Below are positions 41,041 to 52,241 of a stretch of 64,000 bases of DNA, piece after piece (position 1 is the first letter of the stretch; each line of letters opens with the position of its first letter). The notes beneath the pieces are model-generated. The model did not search any database. It worked only from the letters and a program-made list of their open reading frames with translations, and was not told the origin of the DNA. The stretch covers positions 44,225,191-44,289,190 of the forward strand of contig NC_134278.1 in the NCBI RefSeq assembly GCF_949628215.1. The letters are read 5' to 3'. This DNA comes from Phalacrocorax aristotelis. Lineage: Eukaryota > Chordata > Aves > Suliformes > Phalacrocoracidae. The position numbers were made by a program, and so were the translations under genes.

Positions 41041-44000
41041 TCCTTTACTCCTCATAAAGCAGTTTTAGTAATAATTTTTTGACTGTGCAGTAATTAAACC
41101 TTAATTATTGCTTTTAAAAGTTCAAAAGATTCTTTAAGGGAAGGCATTTCAGAAGTGGAAATACTGTTATTACTAAAGCAGCATTTTATTTTGCTTGTAT
41201 GGTACTTTAATTTTGTAGATTTTAAGGTATTTTATTAGAAGAGGGAAAATGTTATTAGTCTCATGCTATGGGTGTCAAAAATGAGATAGAAAGTGATTAA
41301 CACTTAAATTGACAGAAATTAAATTCAACTCAACTAAACTCAAGTTAAACTGATAGAACAGCTAGGAAGTCCTCCTACCGCTTTGTTCTCTGCCCCATAT
41401 ATGAGACTTGTCATGCAGCAGCAGGCTCTAATTGTCCTGGAAAAACTGTGCTGTCCTTTATTGGAACGAGATGCTGGTCAGTAAGATCTTGATTTTCTAA
41501 TATTAGTGTTATTGCTTTTGTTTTCACTCCCTTTTTGAGAATTTATGAGAGACATATATATATATTCTAGCAAAAAATCCAATTTAATGTGGCTGGGAGG
41601 GAGACTCTGTGGTATTTTTGGCTTTGTTTTGTGTGACATCTGACCACAACTGATCATGCAGACCAAAAGCTGCACTTAAAAACCACTTTGTGCACCGAGC
41701 ATTAACAGGTCTGGCTGTTAGCCCAAAAGCCTCCTTAGGGTGCCTACACCACCTACCTAATGCAGGAAATTAGTTAGGCACCTAAGGATGGAGACACACA
41801 GCACAAGCAGTGGAATAGGCTGCCCAGAAAAGAACTGGAATGTGTCTTCCTCTATCCCTCACCAAGGCACATCCAGCGCTCTGAAGGAGTGGGTTGTTCT
41901 TGGGATTCAGAGCTGGGAATCCTCCCTGGAGATCAGGGAGCTAACCCCTTTCTCTTATGAAGAAATTAGGGCTATTACACCTTTTGAAACACAGCCAGAG
42001 GAGGATTCACCCAGAATACAGATCAGGGTTTGTGATCTTTCTGACAAAGGAGATTCAAAGCACCTCTGCCACCTTCCCTTTACAAGGTTGTAAACTGCAC
42101 AGGGAAGGAAGCTGACTCCACCCTCTACTGCTGCAGATGTGCTCCTGGGATAAATCATTAGGGAGTCAATAGGCAAGAGACAGAAAGAGGTCAAGAGAAA
42201 ATAGTAGTGCCTCGATTAGCCCTGCACCAATAAGGAGGAAAGGATTCTTCACACATTTTAAAATTGACAGCCATCGCCACCTAGGAGCTAGATCTTTAAG
42301 GAAAGTGAAATATCTAGGTCTGAATCACTTCTGGCTGAAGTAGGATTTATATCTAATAAGTCATACCTTCGATTGGCTGCATAAAGGGACTTCATCCAAT
42401 GCCTGTTTCTTCAAAATCAGACAAAAAACAGCTGTTATCACTGCATTTAAGATGGAGTCTGCTCTTGTAGCCACATCTACACCCTTAGGGCTGAGAACCG
42501 GGGGAATGACTAGTTTATTGATTTTGAATGGTCCTTCACTGTGAAGAATGAGCCCCTTCTGGGGATGTGCTGGCACCAGGCTCCTAAGTGCACAGGATCC
42601 TGAAAGGCAGAGGGCCAGAGCGAGCTTAAGCATGACCAGCATTACAAGACAAATGAATAGACATGTTTCAGGTTGTAGTTTCAGAGCCAGGTACCAGCGT
42701 TGCCCCTGAGCCCTATTAGTCTTTTTTCTGGCTTGGGGCTCCTTAGGGGTAGCCTAATCAATGAGGGGTTTAGCTTCCTCTTATCATTCTTATCATCAAA
42801 TTAGTCCTATCCACCTTTGCTAAGCTGTGTTAACTGCAGGGATTCATAGACTGTTTGCAAAGGCAACTGCCTGCCATAATTTTTCTTTACACCAATGTCC
42901 TCAAAGAAGAGGAATACAGAACTAGAGTTCTGCTGATCTCATATCTAGCTCCTTTTTTCCCCCTTTTCCGATTTATTTCCCTTGCTCTCTCTCTTCTTGT
43001 GTTTCCTCCTAGCTGTCTCTGCTTGCTTTCTTTAGAAAGTTACTTTCTGAGTAAGATGGCTTTGTAAAATATCCCTCCTGTAGTAGGAAAAAATACAAAC
43101 ATTTTCTTTCCCCTGTTTAAATGCCTCTGTTTAATACATACAGTAGGGTTGTACCAGAGAAAGACTATTGGCTGCAAACCTTAAGATGCAAAAAAGACCA
43201 CTTGGCAAATTGTATTTCCAAGATATAGTAAATAATTTTACATTAACTTGTTACTGTAGTGGTAAAAATTTTATTAAATTGTCATGGAATTTTTTCTCTA
43301 TTAAGAGTAGGATAATGTATGACAGTAAACCCCAGTAACTGAACATCAGAATGAACTGCTTTAGCTTACACTACAAGTATTTAACTTCTCTTTTTAACAA
43401 GCATAAAAGGAAGACAATAAGCTAAGAAATATGAAGCGGCTTGAGTCTTTTCAAATTAGGTATGATCTCTGCACTATCTACTGATCTCCTTTGTACCGTG
43501 TACTGTCAACAGCCTGTGCAGAGTATTCTTCATTCCCGTATTCTAACCTTGAGAGTTGCTCTCAGAGGCATCACTGCATATGTTCACCTGGACAGTAAGT
43601 AGCAACAAGAAAACATCATCTTAGAACATGTAGATGTTTGTAACTCCTGGAGGATTTTTTTCAGACTATTGTTCTTTCAACCTATTCCTCTTATGTGTTT
43701 ACTATTTCTTGACTGAAGGATTTCTTTTTTTTTTTTTTTCTTTTCTACAGAAAAAGACTTTTCAGTGACTTTTTGTTAAGCTTTATATTTCTCAACTTGT
43801 TATACTAGTAGTTCCAGCTCTCTGCTCTTTCTTTTGCTATGCACATAAAGGGACACCCCAAGAAATTAACCACTGGTTTCTTTCAACTGCAATTTTGTTT
43901 GCTTAGAGGAATATTCAGTTGGAGAGGTTTAGGGCTTCTTATTTTTGCTGGTTTTACAATATGTACTATCTAAAATATATATTCTATTTAAAATATGTTT

Positions 44001-44275
44001 TCATTCTTGCTATTTAATGTTTTAGCGTTTTGGGGGGTTATATTTTTGTTTCTGTTCATGGTTGTGCATATGTTTAAACTTCTTATAATATTAATTAGGA
44101 ATGATTCTGAACTTACTTTGTATGTATCTTGACCCTTCTCTCTGTGCATAAGTAAGAAGCCACTTGGACTGGCTCTTAAAATTATTCCGTTCGTATTTTC
44201 AGTGTCCAGACTTGGCCAGTCTTTAAGGTGACTTATTAATTTGTTTGCTCCAGCAAGACAAAGCACTTCATTTAA
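41041..44275. other. Non-coding stretch
   Basis: No supportable gene. Modestly GC-richer patches at 41690-42650 carry short frames on both strands without recognisable domains, and a GGTGCCTA/TTAGGCACCTAA pair near 41736-41783 hints at an old repeat. A T15 run at 43725-43739 is followed by TTTTCTACAG. Confidence 0.4.
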
Positions 44276-44816
44276 GAGTCTTGTGAGGCCGCACCTCGAG
44301 TACTGTGTTCAGTTTTGGGTCCCTCACTACAAGAAGGACATCGAGGTGCTGGAGCGTGTCCAGAGAAGGGCAACAAAGTTGGTGAAGGGTCTGGAGAGCA
44401 AGCCTTCTGAGGAGGCGCTGAGGGAGCTGGGTTGCTTAGTCTGGAGAAGAGGAGGCTGAGGGGAGACCTTATTGCTCTCTACAACTATCTGAAAGGAGGC
44501 TGTAGTGAGGCGGGCGTCAGACTCTTCTCCCTAGTACAAAGCGATAGGACGAAAGGAAATGGCCTCAAGCTGCACCAGGGGAAGTTTAGGTTGGATATTA
44601 GGAAAAACTTGTTCACTGAAAGGGTTGTCAAACATTGGAAAAGGCTGCCCAGGGAGGTGGTGGAGTCTCCATCCCTGGAGGTATTTAAAAGAAGGGTAGA
44701 CATGGTGCTTGAGGATATGGTTTAGTGGTGGACTTGGCAGTGATAAGTTAGCGGTTGGACTCGGTGATCTTAAGGGTCTTTTCCAACCTTAACGATTCTA
44801 TGATTCTATGATTCTT
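44276..44816 (+). mobile_element. CR1 LINE, 5'-truncated, sense
   Basis: A sense CR1 3' end. The ORF2 C-terminus starts at GTCTTGTGAGGCCGCACCTC, the ORF ends at the TAG at 44723-44725, a short 3' UTR follows, and the tail is ACGATTCTATGATTCTATGATTCTT. ORF2 is split by a single-base loss near 44430-44440: one frame gives [20 protein letters not shown]...EEALRELG, the next gives [20 protein letters not shown] through [14 protein letters not shown]. Same subfamily as the antisense copy at 3532-3945, about 40 kb away. Inactive. Confidence 0.95.
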
Positions 44817-46293
44817 ACACCTACTGGCCTTTTTCTTTAAAATGTTTAGCACTACCAAGACAAGTCACCTTGAAAACATAGCTGTTGGTGTGCAATGGGA
44901 AAATGATTGGTGCTCGTCTTCTGTTTTTCTGGTTGTCCATTAATTTAGTGCTGATGTCCTTAAACTTGCTAGTGCTCTCCATTACATCACTTACCTGAAC
45001 AGCACTTTTCCCAGATGGAGAATAAGCAACCATCATTTTTGGCACTCAGTATCTTACGATATGAAGGATTTACACTCTCTGTACACAAACTCTAACCTGA
45101 AGCTTTGAGTCACTGATGCTCTTTTATGAAAGCTAGAGCAGTAAGAAGCTCTGCTCAAGTCATTTAGACAACGACTAGCTGAACCTGGATAAGGATTCTT
45201 GGCCATCATGGGTCCTGCTGACCAACATTCAGTTACTTCTTTGTTCAGAATAATAAAGAAATCCAATTCAGTTGGCTGGATTTCTAAAATAAATGTCCAT
45301 CCTCCCACCCTGTGAGGGGAAAGAAAATATCCTTACTTGCAAATATGGACATATTTAAAAAAATATGCCAATAAATCATCACCTCTCTGCTCCACTTTCC
45401 TTCTGACTGTGTTAGTAAATACCATTCTCCCTTTCAGCCATAGAGCAGATTGCAACAGATCTGAGCACTTCAGTTGCTCCATATTCTCTCTAGGGCAGTA
45501 GTTGTCTCTCTGGCAACTAGTATCCATAGCACTTAAGACTTTGCAAATTAAAGCAAGAACATTGACCTGCATCCTAAAAAACCAGCTACATCAGTACAGA
45601 TCCCCAACCCAGATGTATAATGAGTTTCTTAAGGAAAAGGTGCAGGTAGAGAAGTGAAATGTTAAGTAGAGATCCGATTATGAGGACTTTATGGTATATT
45701 TTTAGAGTCCTTTCAGGCTTTCTTTTTAGGCTGCAGAGCTGTCTCAGGAGTTATGCTGCTACGGGCAGAATTCTCCAGATCTATGCAATTGTATCTGCAA
45801 AAAAAGCAGCATTAAATCCCAATTAAAATTTTCAAGCTTGCCTATGCAGCAAGATTCAGCAGTGTAGCTACTGCACACAGCCTCTAATCGCATCTACACA
45901 AACAGCTGGGCCTTAGAGCTCCAAAAGTCTTGCTTTGCCACAGAAGTCATGTCCCCCACAGTAAGTGTTCACTATTATAAGCAGCCATCCCCTGCTCTTT
46001 CCTGATTCTGATTTGTCTGCTTTGCACGGAGAGGTGTTTTTCCGTTGTACTAGGGAAATATATACTAGGAAATCAGCCATAATCAACTGTGATTCCGGGC
46101 TGTGGAGCTTAGCACACATGCATAGCAAAGCCTATATTCTCCTTCTGCCACTTCATGCTCCATCTCTGGCTTACTTCACACCATTTTCACAGCTACTGTG
46201 AGTTAAGTAGGGCTTTCTGATGGGCTCGTGGCCATCACAAATACACAGCTTGTACAGGTATGGTATTCATATTTCAGCTGGTTGGCTGCAGTT
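44817..46293. other. Non-coding stretch
   Basis: No supportable gene. Several 60-90-codon frames lie on both strands with no recognisable domain or initiation context. Confidence 0.4.
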
Positions 46294-47279
46294 TTACAAG
46301 CCAGCCACAAAGCTACTGAAGAGCTCTTTCTGCAGTTCTGGCAGAATCAGAGAGAACGGCAGTTTGCTATCCCCAAACCACATTGAAGGAAGGGAGAAAG
46401 AGACCACTTGCTTCTGGAGCAGCTTTTCTTTGATCAGATTCATTTGGTGCAGAGCCTTTTCAGGGCTTTTGAAAGAAGTGTGGACTGGCTTGAGCTGCAT
46501 AGCTAGGATAAGCTTTATCTTCAGGAATATAAAAAGCACTTTCCTGGCAAGGCAAATAAAGTTTGCTACTAAGCTACGGTGGTGAAGAACTCCCTTTTCT
46601 GTAGCTAGCACAGTATGGAAAGCCACCACCCCTTTCACAGAACGCTATCGGTCAAAAACTAGCTGTGATGTGGACAAGCCAACGTGGAAGTTAAGGTAAA
46701 AAAGGTCCTGTTTCTGCATGTTACCAAGGCTGGCAATGCTGCTGAGGTTTCTGATAGCTTTGCATGCCTGTATTTTCCAGTTGCGCCGGGGAGGGAATGG
46801 AGAGTACTCATGTTCCCTCTGAGACAAACCTAAAAGCTCATAATTAGAAAGCAACACAGCTGCAGTATGAAGTGGGGTGTCCTGACACTAATGCCAGATT
46901 GTCTGGAAAAGTTCCTTGCTGATAGGATTTTTGGGTAATTCCACTTCTCTTTTTTTTTTCCCCCAATATGTGGCAGTGTGGGTGGAGATACGGTTACTCC
47001 AGTACTGTAGCCATTTCGCTCTGTTATTCTGAGAAACTCGGTGTCCCTGGCTAATGCCTTTTGCTGTACAGCTGGATCACAGAAAGAAACCACTGAGCTG
47101 TTGCCTAAGCAGCTGGAGAGTGACAGTGTGTGACTGCTGTGGGGAGAAGGAGAGGATAGATGACAATCACAGGGGAAGCCTGCGGGCTGCTGAGCCATAG
47201 CAGCACGCTGTGTGCTGCACAGCAACTGGGAGAAGGGAGCTGAGAGTAGGCTTTTCCTCAGCAAGGCCTGAGGGGACAA
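46294..47279 (-). other. ORF-dense block of unknown nature
   Basis: On the minus strand, an ORF of 149 codons (47279 to 46830) is followed, after a frame change, by frames 46857-46645 and 46638-46294. These last two share one phase and are separated by a single TAG. About 330 codons therefore carry one stop and one frame shift, in a patch slightly richer in G+C than its surroundings. The products have no domain that I recognise. The + strand frame through 46207-46938 also looks protein-like but carries eight stops. It may be a decayed retrocopy, an old mobile-element ORF, or chance. Confidence 0.2.
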
Positions 47280-47574
47280 GATTCAGAGATTCTTAGAAAA
47301 GCAGCAGTACCCCAGCCAGCAATTGACAGGAAGCTTTACATTTTGCCTTTGAAAATAAGGAGGTTGTTGTTGTTGTCCACGCAGTTTTTCAGTTTCCTTC
47401 ACATTTTTACTGTGTACAGTACAGTGTACTATGTATTTCATAGTTTGTAAGACAAGTTTCGAGAGGGAGGAGATTTTTATTCATTTATTCAGCAATTCTT
47501 TGCAGTTTTAGACTGCCAGCTTGTGTTGTTATTAGGTACATTTTACAAGAAATTGTGGTTAATATTATCACTGA

Positions 47575-47755
47575 GAACAAGGCTGGAAGGAATCAAGTGA
47601 TGTCATCTAGCCCAGCCCCAGGACCTGGGGGCAGAATCTGATCTCTCATTGCTTAGTGGTGCTTGTCTAACCTGTTCCTAGCAATTTCCAGTGATAGGTT
47701 CAGCACCATCCCTAACCAATCTATCTTAATGGCTACCTGTCCTCTGTGTGCTCTT
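47575..47755 (-). mobile_element. Very old CR1-type LINE remnant, antisense
   Basis: Read along the + strand, it follows the order of an archaic CR1 3' end: AAGGCTGGAAGGAATCAAGT, CATCTAGCCCAGCCCC, AGGACCTGG, GTGCTTGTCTAACCTGTTCC, AATTTCCAGTGATAGGTTCAG, then CACCATCC. Divergence is high and the tail is not preserved, so this is much older than the other CR1 copies. Boundaries are approximate. Confidence 0.65.
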
Positions 47756-50700
47756 AGATCATTTTTCTAAAACTGTTCAAAATAAAAATTACCACTGTTG
47801 AATGAAATGATTCTATACTGCTCTCAAAGTGCAAATACACAAAACTGGAATGTGAGGAACTGAGCAAATAACCCGAAAACAAAGGAGGCAGAGAGGGGAA
47901 GGTAGAAACTTTTGCAAACAATAAAAATATGAATAGAATATGAATATGCAGTCTGAAATTAGCAGCTCTTTCAGCTTTCAACCTTTAACTGTAGTGCAGC
48001 TCTGTTGAGCCTTTTCACACTGGGGCTGCTTTCAGAAATCTGTGGGACAGGCATAGAAAGGCGTGGAAGCAAGCCCATGTTTGGATATTGGGGGGAAAAA
48101 AATCCACCCTTCTGGTTGGGACACAGGAGGCATCACTGGGAGCAGTGAGAGTTAATTCCAATAAAAAGAAGTATTTTTCAGTCTCAGAGAGCTAAAGCAA
48201 AAGCAGTTTGGGGCACATCCACGCAGCAGTGACTTGGAGATAGGAAGTCAGGCTATCCTGAGGCAATCAGTTTTCTTTTAATACTGCAGGTGAAAAAGCT
48301 CCAGCTAATTGGAAGTATGGTCTAAGAAAACACAGTTCTTAACATAAATGCAGATATGCTGTGGAGGCTGGTGAAACATGCCAGAGGACAGCAAAAGCAA
48401 TTTCAAATGAGCCTGCTTTCTAACAATAACAATTGTTTGCTTGTGATTCCTATCAGTTCCCACTGCATTCAACTGTTCTTTTAATAGTCCTGGAGTATGT
48501 ACCTAGCCAGCTGTCTGCTTCTAAATGGACATACTTCTGACACCTGTTTGCCTCCGTGCTCTTTCACTCCTCAATCTCAGTAAGTCCTCTGTGTCAGAAA
48601 TGCCCACTCTGATCCCAGGATCAGATCCTCAATGATCCTTAGAGACTATTCTGAGGTTGTTAAGTATTTCTTCTTGAGTTATCCTGAGATCAAGTGATGA
48701 TGAAGATAAGAGTTAGCCCTGAACAGTTAAGAATTCTAAGATAAGAAAAGTAACAAGCGATTTTTTTTTTATTCATTATTCAGTGTCCATGATTTCAAAA
48801 ATCTTTGCCCCGGCTTAATTTTGAAATAGTCCTTTTCCTTTCGAAAATCTCAGTACTAGACTAGTAATGAAAGTTATACCTCTGCAAGTAGTGATATATT
48901 TTGGGCTACTGGCAAAAATCTTGAGGGTATAGCAGAGAAATTGGTGTGAAAATATACCAGGGAAACAGGCATTGATATTATTGACCAAAAAGGCTATATT
49001 TTCTCCCTCCTGCAGTGTTGCATAACCAGAAAAAAAATATGTCTATCCCTTCTGGAATGATTGAGAAGTCACTGTCATAATGAAGCCATGATAAAACAGT
49101 TTATATAAAATTCCATTTTATTTCTTAGTGAACATGGTGCATGCACAAAATACATATAATTTTGCAAGCCTTGCCTGGTGTACTTGGGGTTAACGTTGCT
49201 GGTACCCTGTTACTATCTCCCTGTTTGTGTTGTTACTAAATGGAGTTGCTTGCTGATGGAATGCCAAGTTTTGCACTTTAAAAGGAGACTTGCTAAGTTT
49301 TGTACCAAGAAAAATAGTCTTGTACTGATGAAATACTATACTTTCATCTTGGGAAAAAAGCACCTAGAAAATACTTGCTATGCCACAACACTCTGTAATG
49401 TACTTTATAACAAAACTATCAAAAGTACTGAATTCTTCCAGTTAGCAGAAGTCTCAGTAAACACATTTCTTCGACAAACTTTTCTTTTCAGAATTTGGCA
49501 TGACAGAGATTAATGGGGGATGGGATCCACAAAAAGGAAATTTGTTTATTCTGTGGTAGAAGGAAAGCCATGAACGAGGAAGGGTGAGCTAAGGTTACTT
49601 GGCTGGATGTCTTGTAACAAATGTCTCCTTAGTGTCACCTATATAGTGCGAATTACAGTGGGAGATCAATGGTTATCTTGGACACAAAAGAGAAGGAAAT
49701 AAATAAATATGGAAAAGGCTCCACATTTTGGACAATATTGTGAAAAAAATATTCCATGAATTCTAGTGGGCAAACAAAAAAAATGCAACCTATACTTCCT
49801 AGCAGTACGGACGAGCTGCTTCTCAAGAAAATAGTATTTGTCAACAGGTACTTACCACATGCCTTCACTGTACTACTGCCTGACTGTGTACAGGACTCAG
49901 TCCCAAAAGCCATGAAGGCAGAGTTTGCTGGTCTGTTCCATTGGTTCCTAAATCTGCTATATAAAGCACAGAAATTATTGCATCAGAGTTATTGCACTTC
50001 ATCCTGAAAAATTACTGTTACTCCCAGTACACGTCTTAATAATTATTACTGGAGTTAACACAAAATGGAATAGAAAAATAGAATGCCATGACAAAATCCT
50101 GTCCAACTCCTTGGGGTATAGGTAAGTGGTATTTTTAGGAGTCTGCTCAGGTCTTCTGCTTCTTTGCAAGCCTTTCATTCCAGGTTTTAATGGGTCTTAC
50201 TTTTACAACCCTTTTCCACCATCCTGTTAGCAGTAGCTTCAAAGTGAAGGATGCCAGTGATGCCTATACATCTAATAGATGTATGAGTCTGCGTAACAAA
50301 CAGTTAGTCCTCTGAATCTAAAGGATGGAAAACTAAAAAGGACTAACCTGAGTGTAGGCTTGTGTTTTGGTGAAAGGCATAATCTAAAAACCATGTTCCC
50401 AGGTCAGGAGGGGGTACGTGAATTCACAGGGCAGCAAAGCAATGTGAGAAAACACATCTGGAAGGGATGAAATAGGTAAATTCACCTGTTTAGTGTTGAG
50501 AGATGTTAATATTGGCACTCTGGTTAGAGTAAACAGCATTTATCCTGACATTGGCACTACAATTCAAAAGCTTCCTACAGAAATGCAACACCATGGACAC
50601 ACTAGAATTTCAAGCAAAGAACAGAATACATAATAGCTAGTCATTTGCTATGTAGCCAGAATTGCCATGTGATGATGCAGGGTTTTTTATTAGTTAGCAG

Positions 50701-51365
50701 AAGAGCTAAAATAATCTCTATCAGAGAGATTTGTGTCAAAGGGCTTTTAACTGAAGGGCGACTAAGTTACAAAGCAAAATGTTAAAGTCCTTTTCTAATT
50801 TCTCATCCATTTCAATCCCTAGAAAATGAACAGCGTCTATGAATAAACACCTTTCCCAACCTATTGTTTAAACTCGGCTCAAGCTATCTGGCCAGTGAAA
50901 AGCTATACATATTCTGTGTGTTGGTTTCAATAGCACAGACATAAAGAACAGTGTTGCATGAAGATCAGCTCAGCCTCTTGTTTTTCCCTTGAGCTTCACA
51001 TCCTAGAGCTGCTCAGCCTAACTCACTTCTTCCTCAGAGGCCCCATTCTGACTTTCACTATAGTAAGGCAGGGAAGAAACCTTCTGCTCTTGTGCATCAT
51101 AACCTCACCTCCAGATATATTTTCCAGTAAAAATCAACATAAGCTAAAAAAGCCAATGTGATGTTGCTATAAAACCATATATTTCATTCAGAGGAAATTA
51201 GACTGATGAGGATATGTGGAAAAGCCATGAAAACAACAGTTCCTCTGCTTTACTCCCTTCAGGATCATTTTGCTGAAAGCAGAGAGGACTTGCTAAATAT
51301 GTCCTGAAGAAAGGGGCCAAAAAAACCAAAAGTCAGACTCTACATACCACTATATTTTATATAAC
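47756..51365. other. Non-coding stretch
   Basis: No supportable gene in 3.6 kb upstream of the LTR. Frames are short and of chance composition on both strands. Confidence 0.45.
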
Positions 51366-51538
51366 TGTGTTGTGTGTTCATGCCCAGGTATTGGGAGCAG
51401 GGGCTGCAGGGCGGCCTCTGTGAGGAGCGGCCGGGGCTGCGCTGGGCCGGACATGGCGGGTTCCAGCCAGCTCCAACCCACCCACCGCAGGGCACAGCTC
51501 AGCCCAGCAGCCAAGGTGGTGGTGCCTCTGGGGAAGTG

Positions 51539-51546
51539 TATTTAAG
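51539..51546 (+). promoter_or_regulatory. TATA-like box of the solo LTR
   Basis: TATTTAAG in the context GAAGTGTATTTAAGAAAGGG, about 174 bp into the LTR, where the U3 promoter of this LTR type carries its TATA element. Transcription would run rightward, toward FUT9. Activity is not shown by sequence. Confidence 0.55.
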
Positions 51547-52052
51547 AAAGGGACAGGCAGTGAGGAATGAGGGGGGGAAAAGTGAGAAACAACCCTGTGA
51601 GCACCAAAGTCAGAGAAGGAGGATGGGAGGAGGTGCTTCAGGCACTAGAGCAGAGATTCCCCTGCGGCCCATGGAGGACCAGGGTGGAGCAGTATCGACA
51701 CTGCAGCCTGGGGAGGACTCCATGCCAGAGCAGGGGGATATGCCCTGAAGGAACTGCAGCCCATGGACAGCCTGTGCAGGAGTAGAGTTTTTTCCCTGAA
51801 GGGACTGCGTCCTGTGGGAAGGACCCATGTTGGAGCAGGGCAGAAGTGTGAGGAGGCAGGAGCAGCAGAGAGGTATCATTGTGGACTGACTGCAAACCTC
51901 CGTTCCCCATCCCTCTGCACTGCTCAGGGGCAGGGAGGAGGTAGAGGAGTTGGGAATGAGGAGGAAGTTGAGCTTGGGAAGCGGTCGAGGGAGGAAAGTA
52001 TTATTTTAACTTCTGTCTTTGTTTCTCACTATCCAAATATATTTTAATTGGC

Positions 52053-52058
52053 AATAAA
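52053..52058 (+). other. LTR polyadenylation signal
   Basis: AATAAA in GGCAATAAATTACATT, followed by T- and GT-rich sequence (GAGTCTGTTTTGCGTGTG). This is the expected R/U5 arrangement and supports the LTR call and its orientation. Confidence 0.6.
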
Positions 52059-52241
52059 TTACATTACTTCTCCCCAGGGTGAGTCTGTTTTGCGTGTGAC
52101 AGTAACTGGTGATCGATCTCCTTGTCCTTACCTCAACCCACAAGATTTTCATCTTATTTTCTCCCACTGTCCTGTGGAGGAGGGGGAGTGAGAGAGCAGC
52201 TGGATGGGTGTCTGACAGCTAGCCAAGGTTAACCCACCACA

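Larger units (their letters stand above)
51366..52241 (+). mobile_element. Solo LTR of an avian endogenous retrovirus (ERVL-like), with target duplication
   Basis: An 876-bp GC-rich block with retroviral LTR ends: it starts TGTGTTGTG and ends AACCCACCACA. It is flanked by a 5-bp direct repeat ATAAC at 51361-51365 and 52242-52246. The layout matches a common avian LTR family: a GCAGGGGCTGCAGGGCG-like U3, a TATTTAAG box (51539-51546), imperfect internal repeats of 'CCATGGAGGAC.../CAGCCTGGGGAGGACTCCATG' type, an AATAAA (52053-52058), then a T-rich/GAGTCTGTTTTGC region. No gag, pol or env and no second LTR are present, so it is a solo LTR left by recombination. A 5-bp duplication fits ERVL-type integration; the class assignment is inference. 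It lies in the same orientation as FUT9. Confidence 0.9.

Noticed and set aside
43725-43750. T15 run followed by TTTTCTACAG as a splice acceptor or antisense poly(A) of a retrocopy
   Set aside because: No exon-like or gene-like sequence follows on either strand, so the run is treated as simple sequence.
51374-52047. Several GC-rich open frames on both strands
   Set aside because: They fall entirely inside the solo LTR and are by-products of its base composition, not genes.
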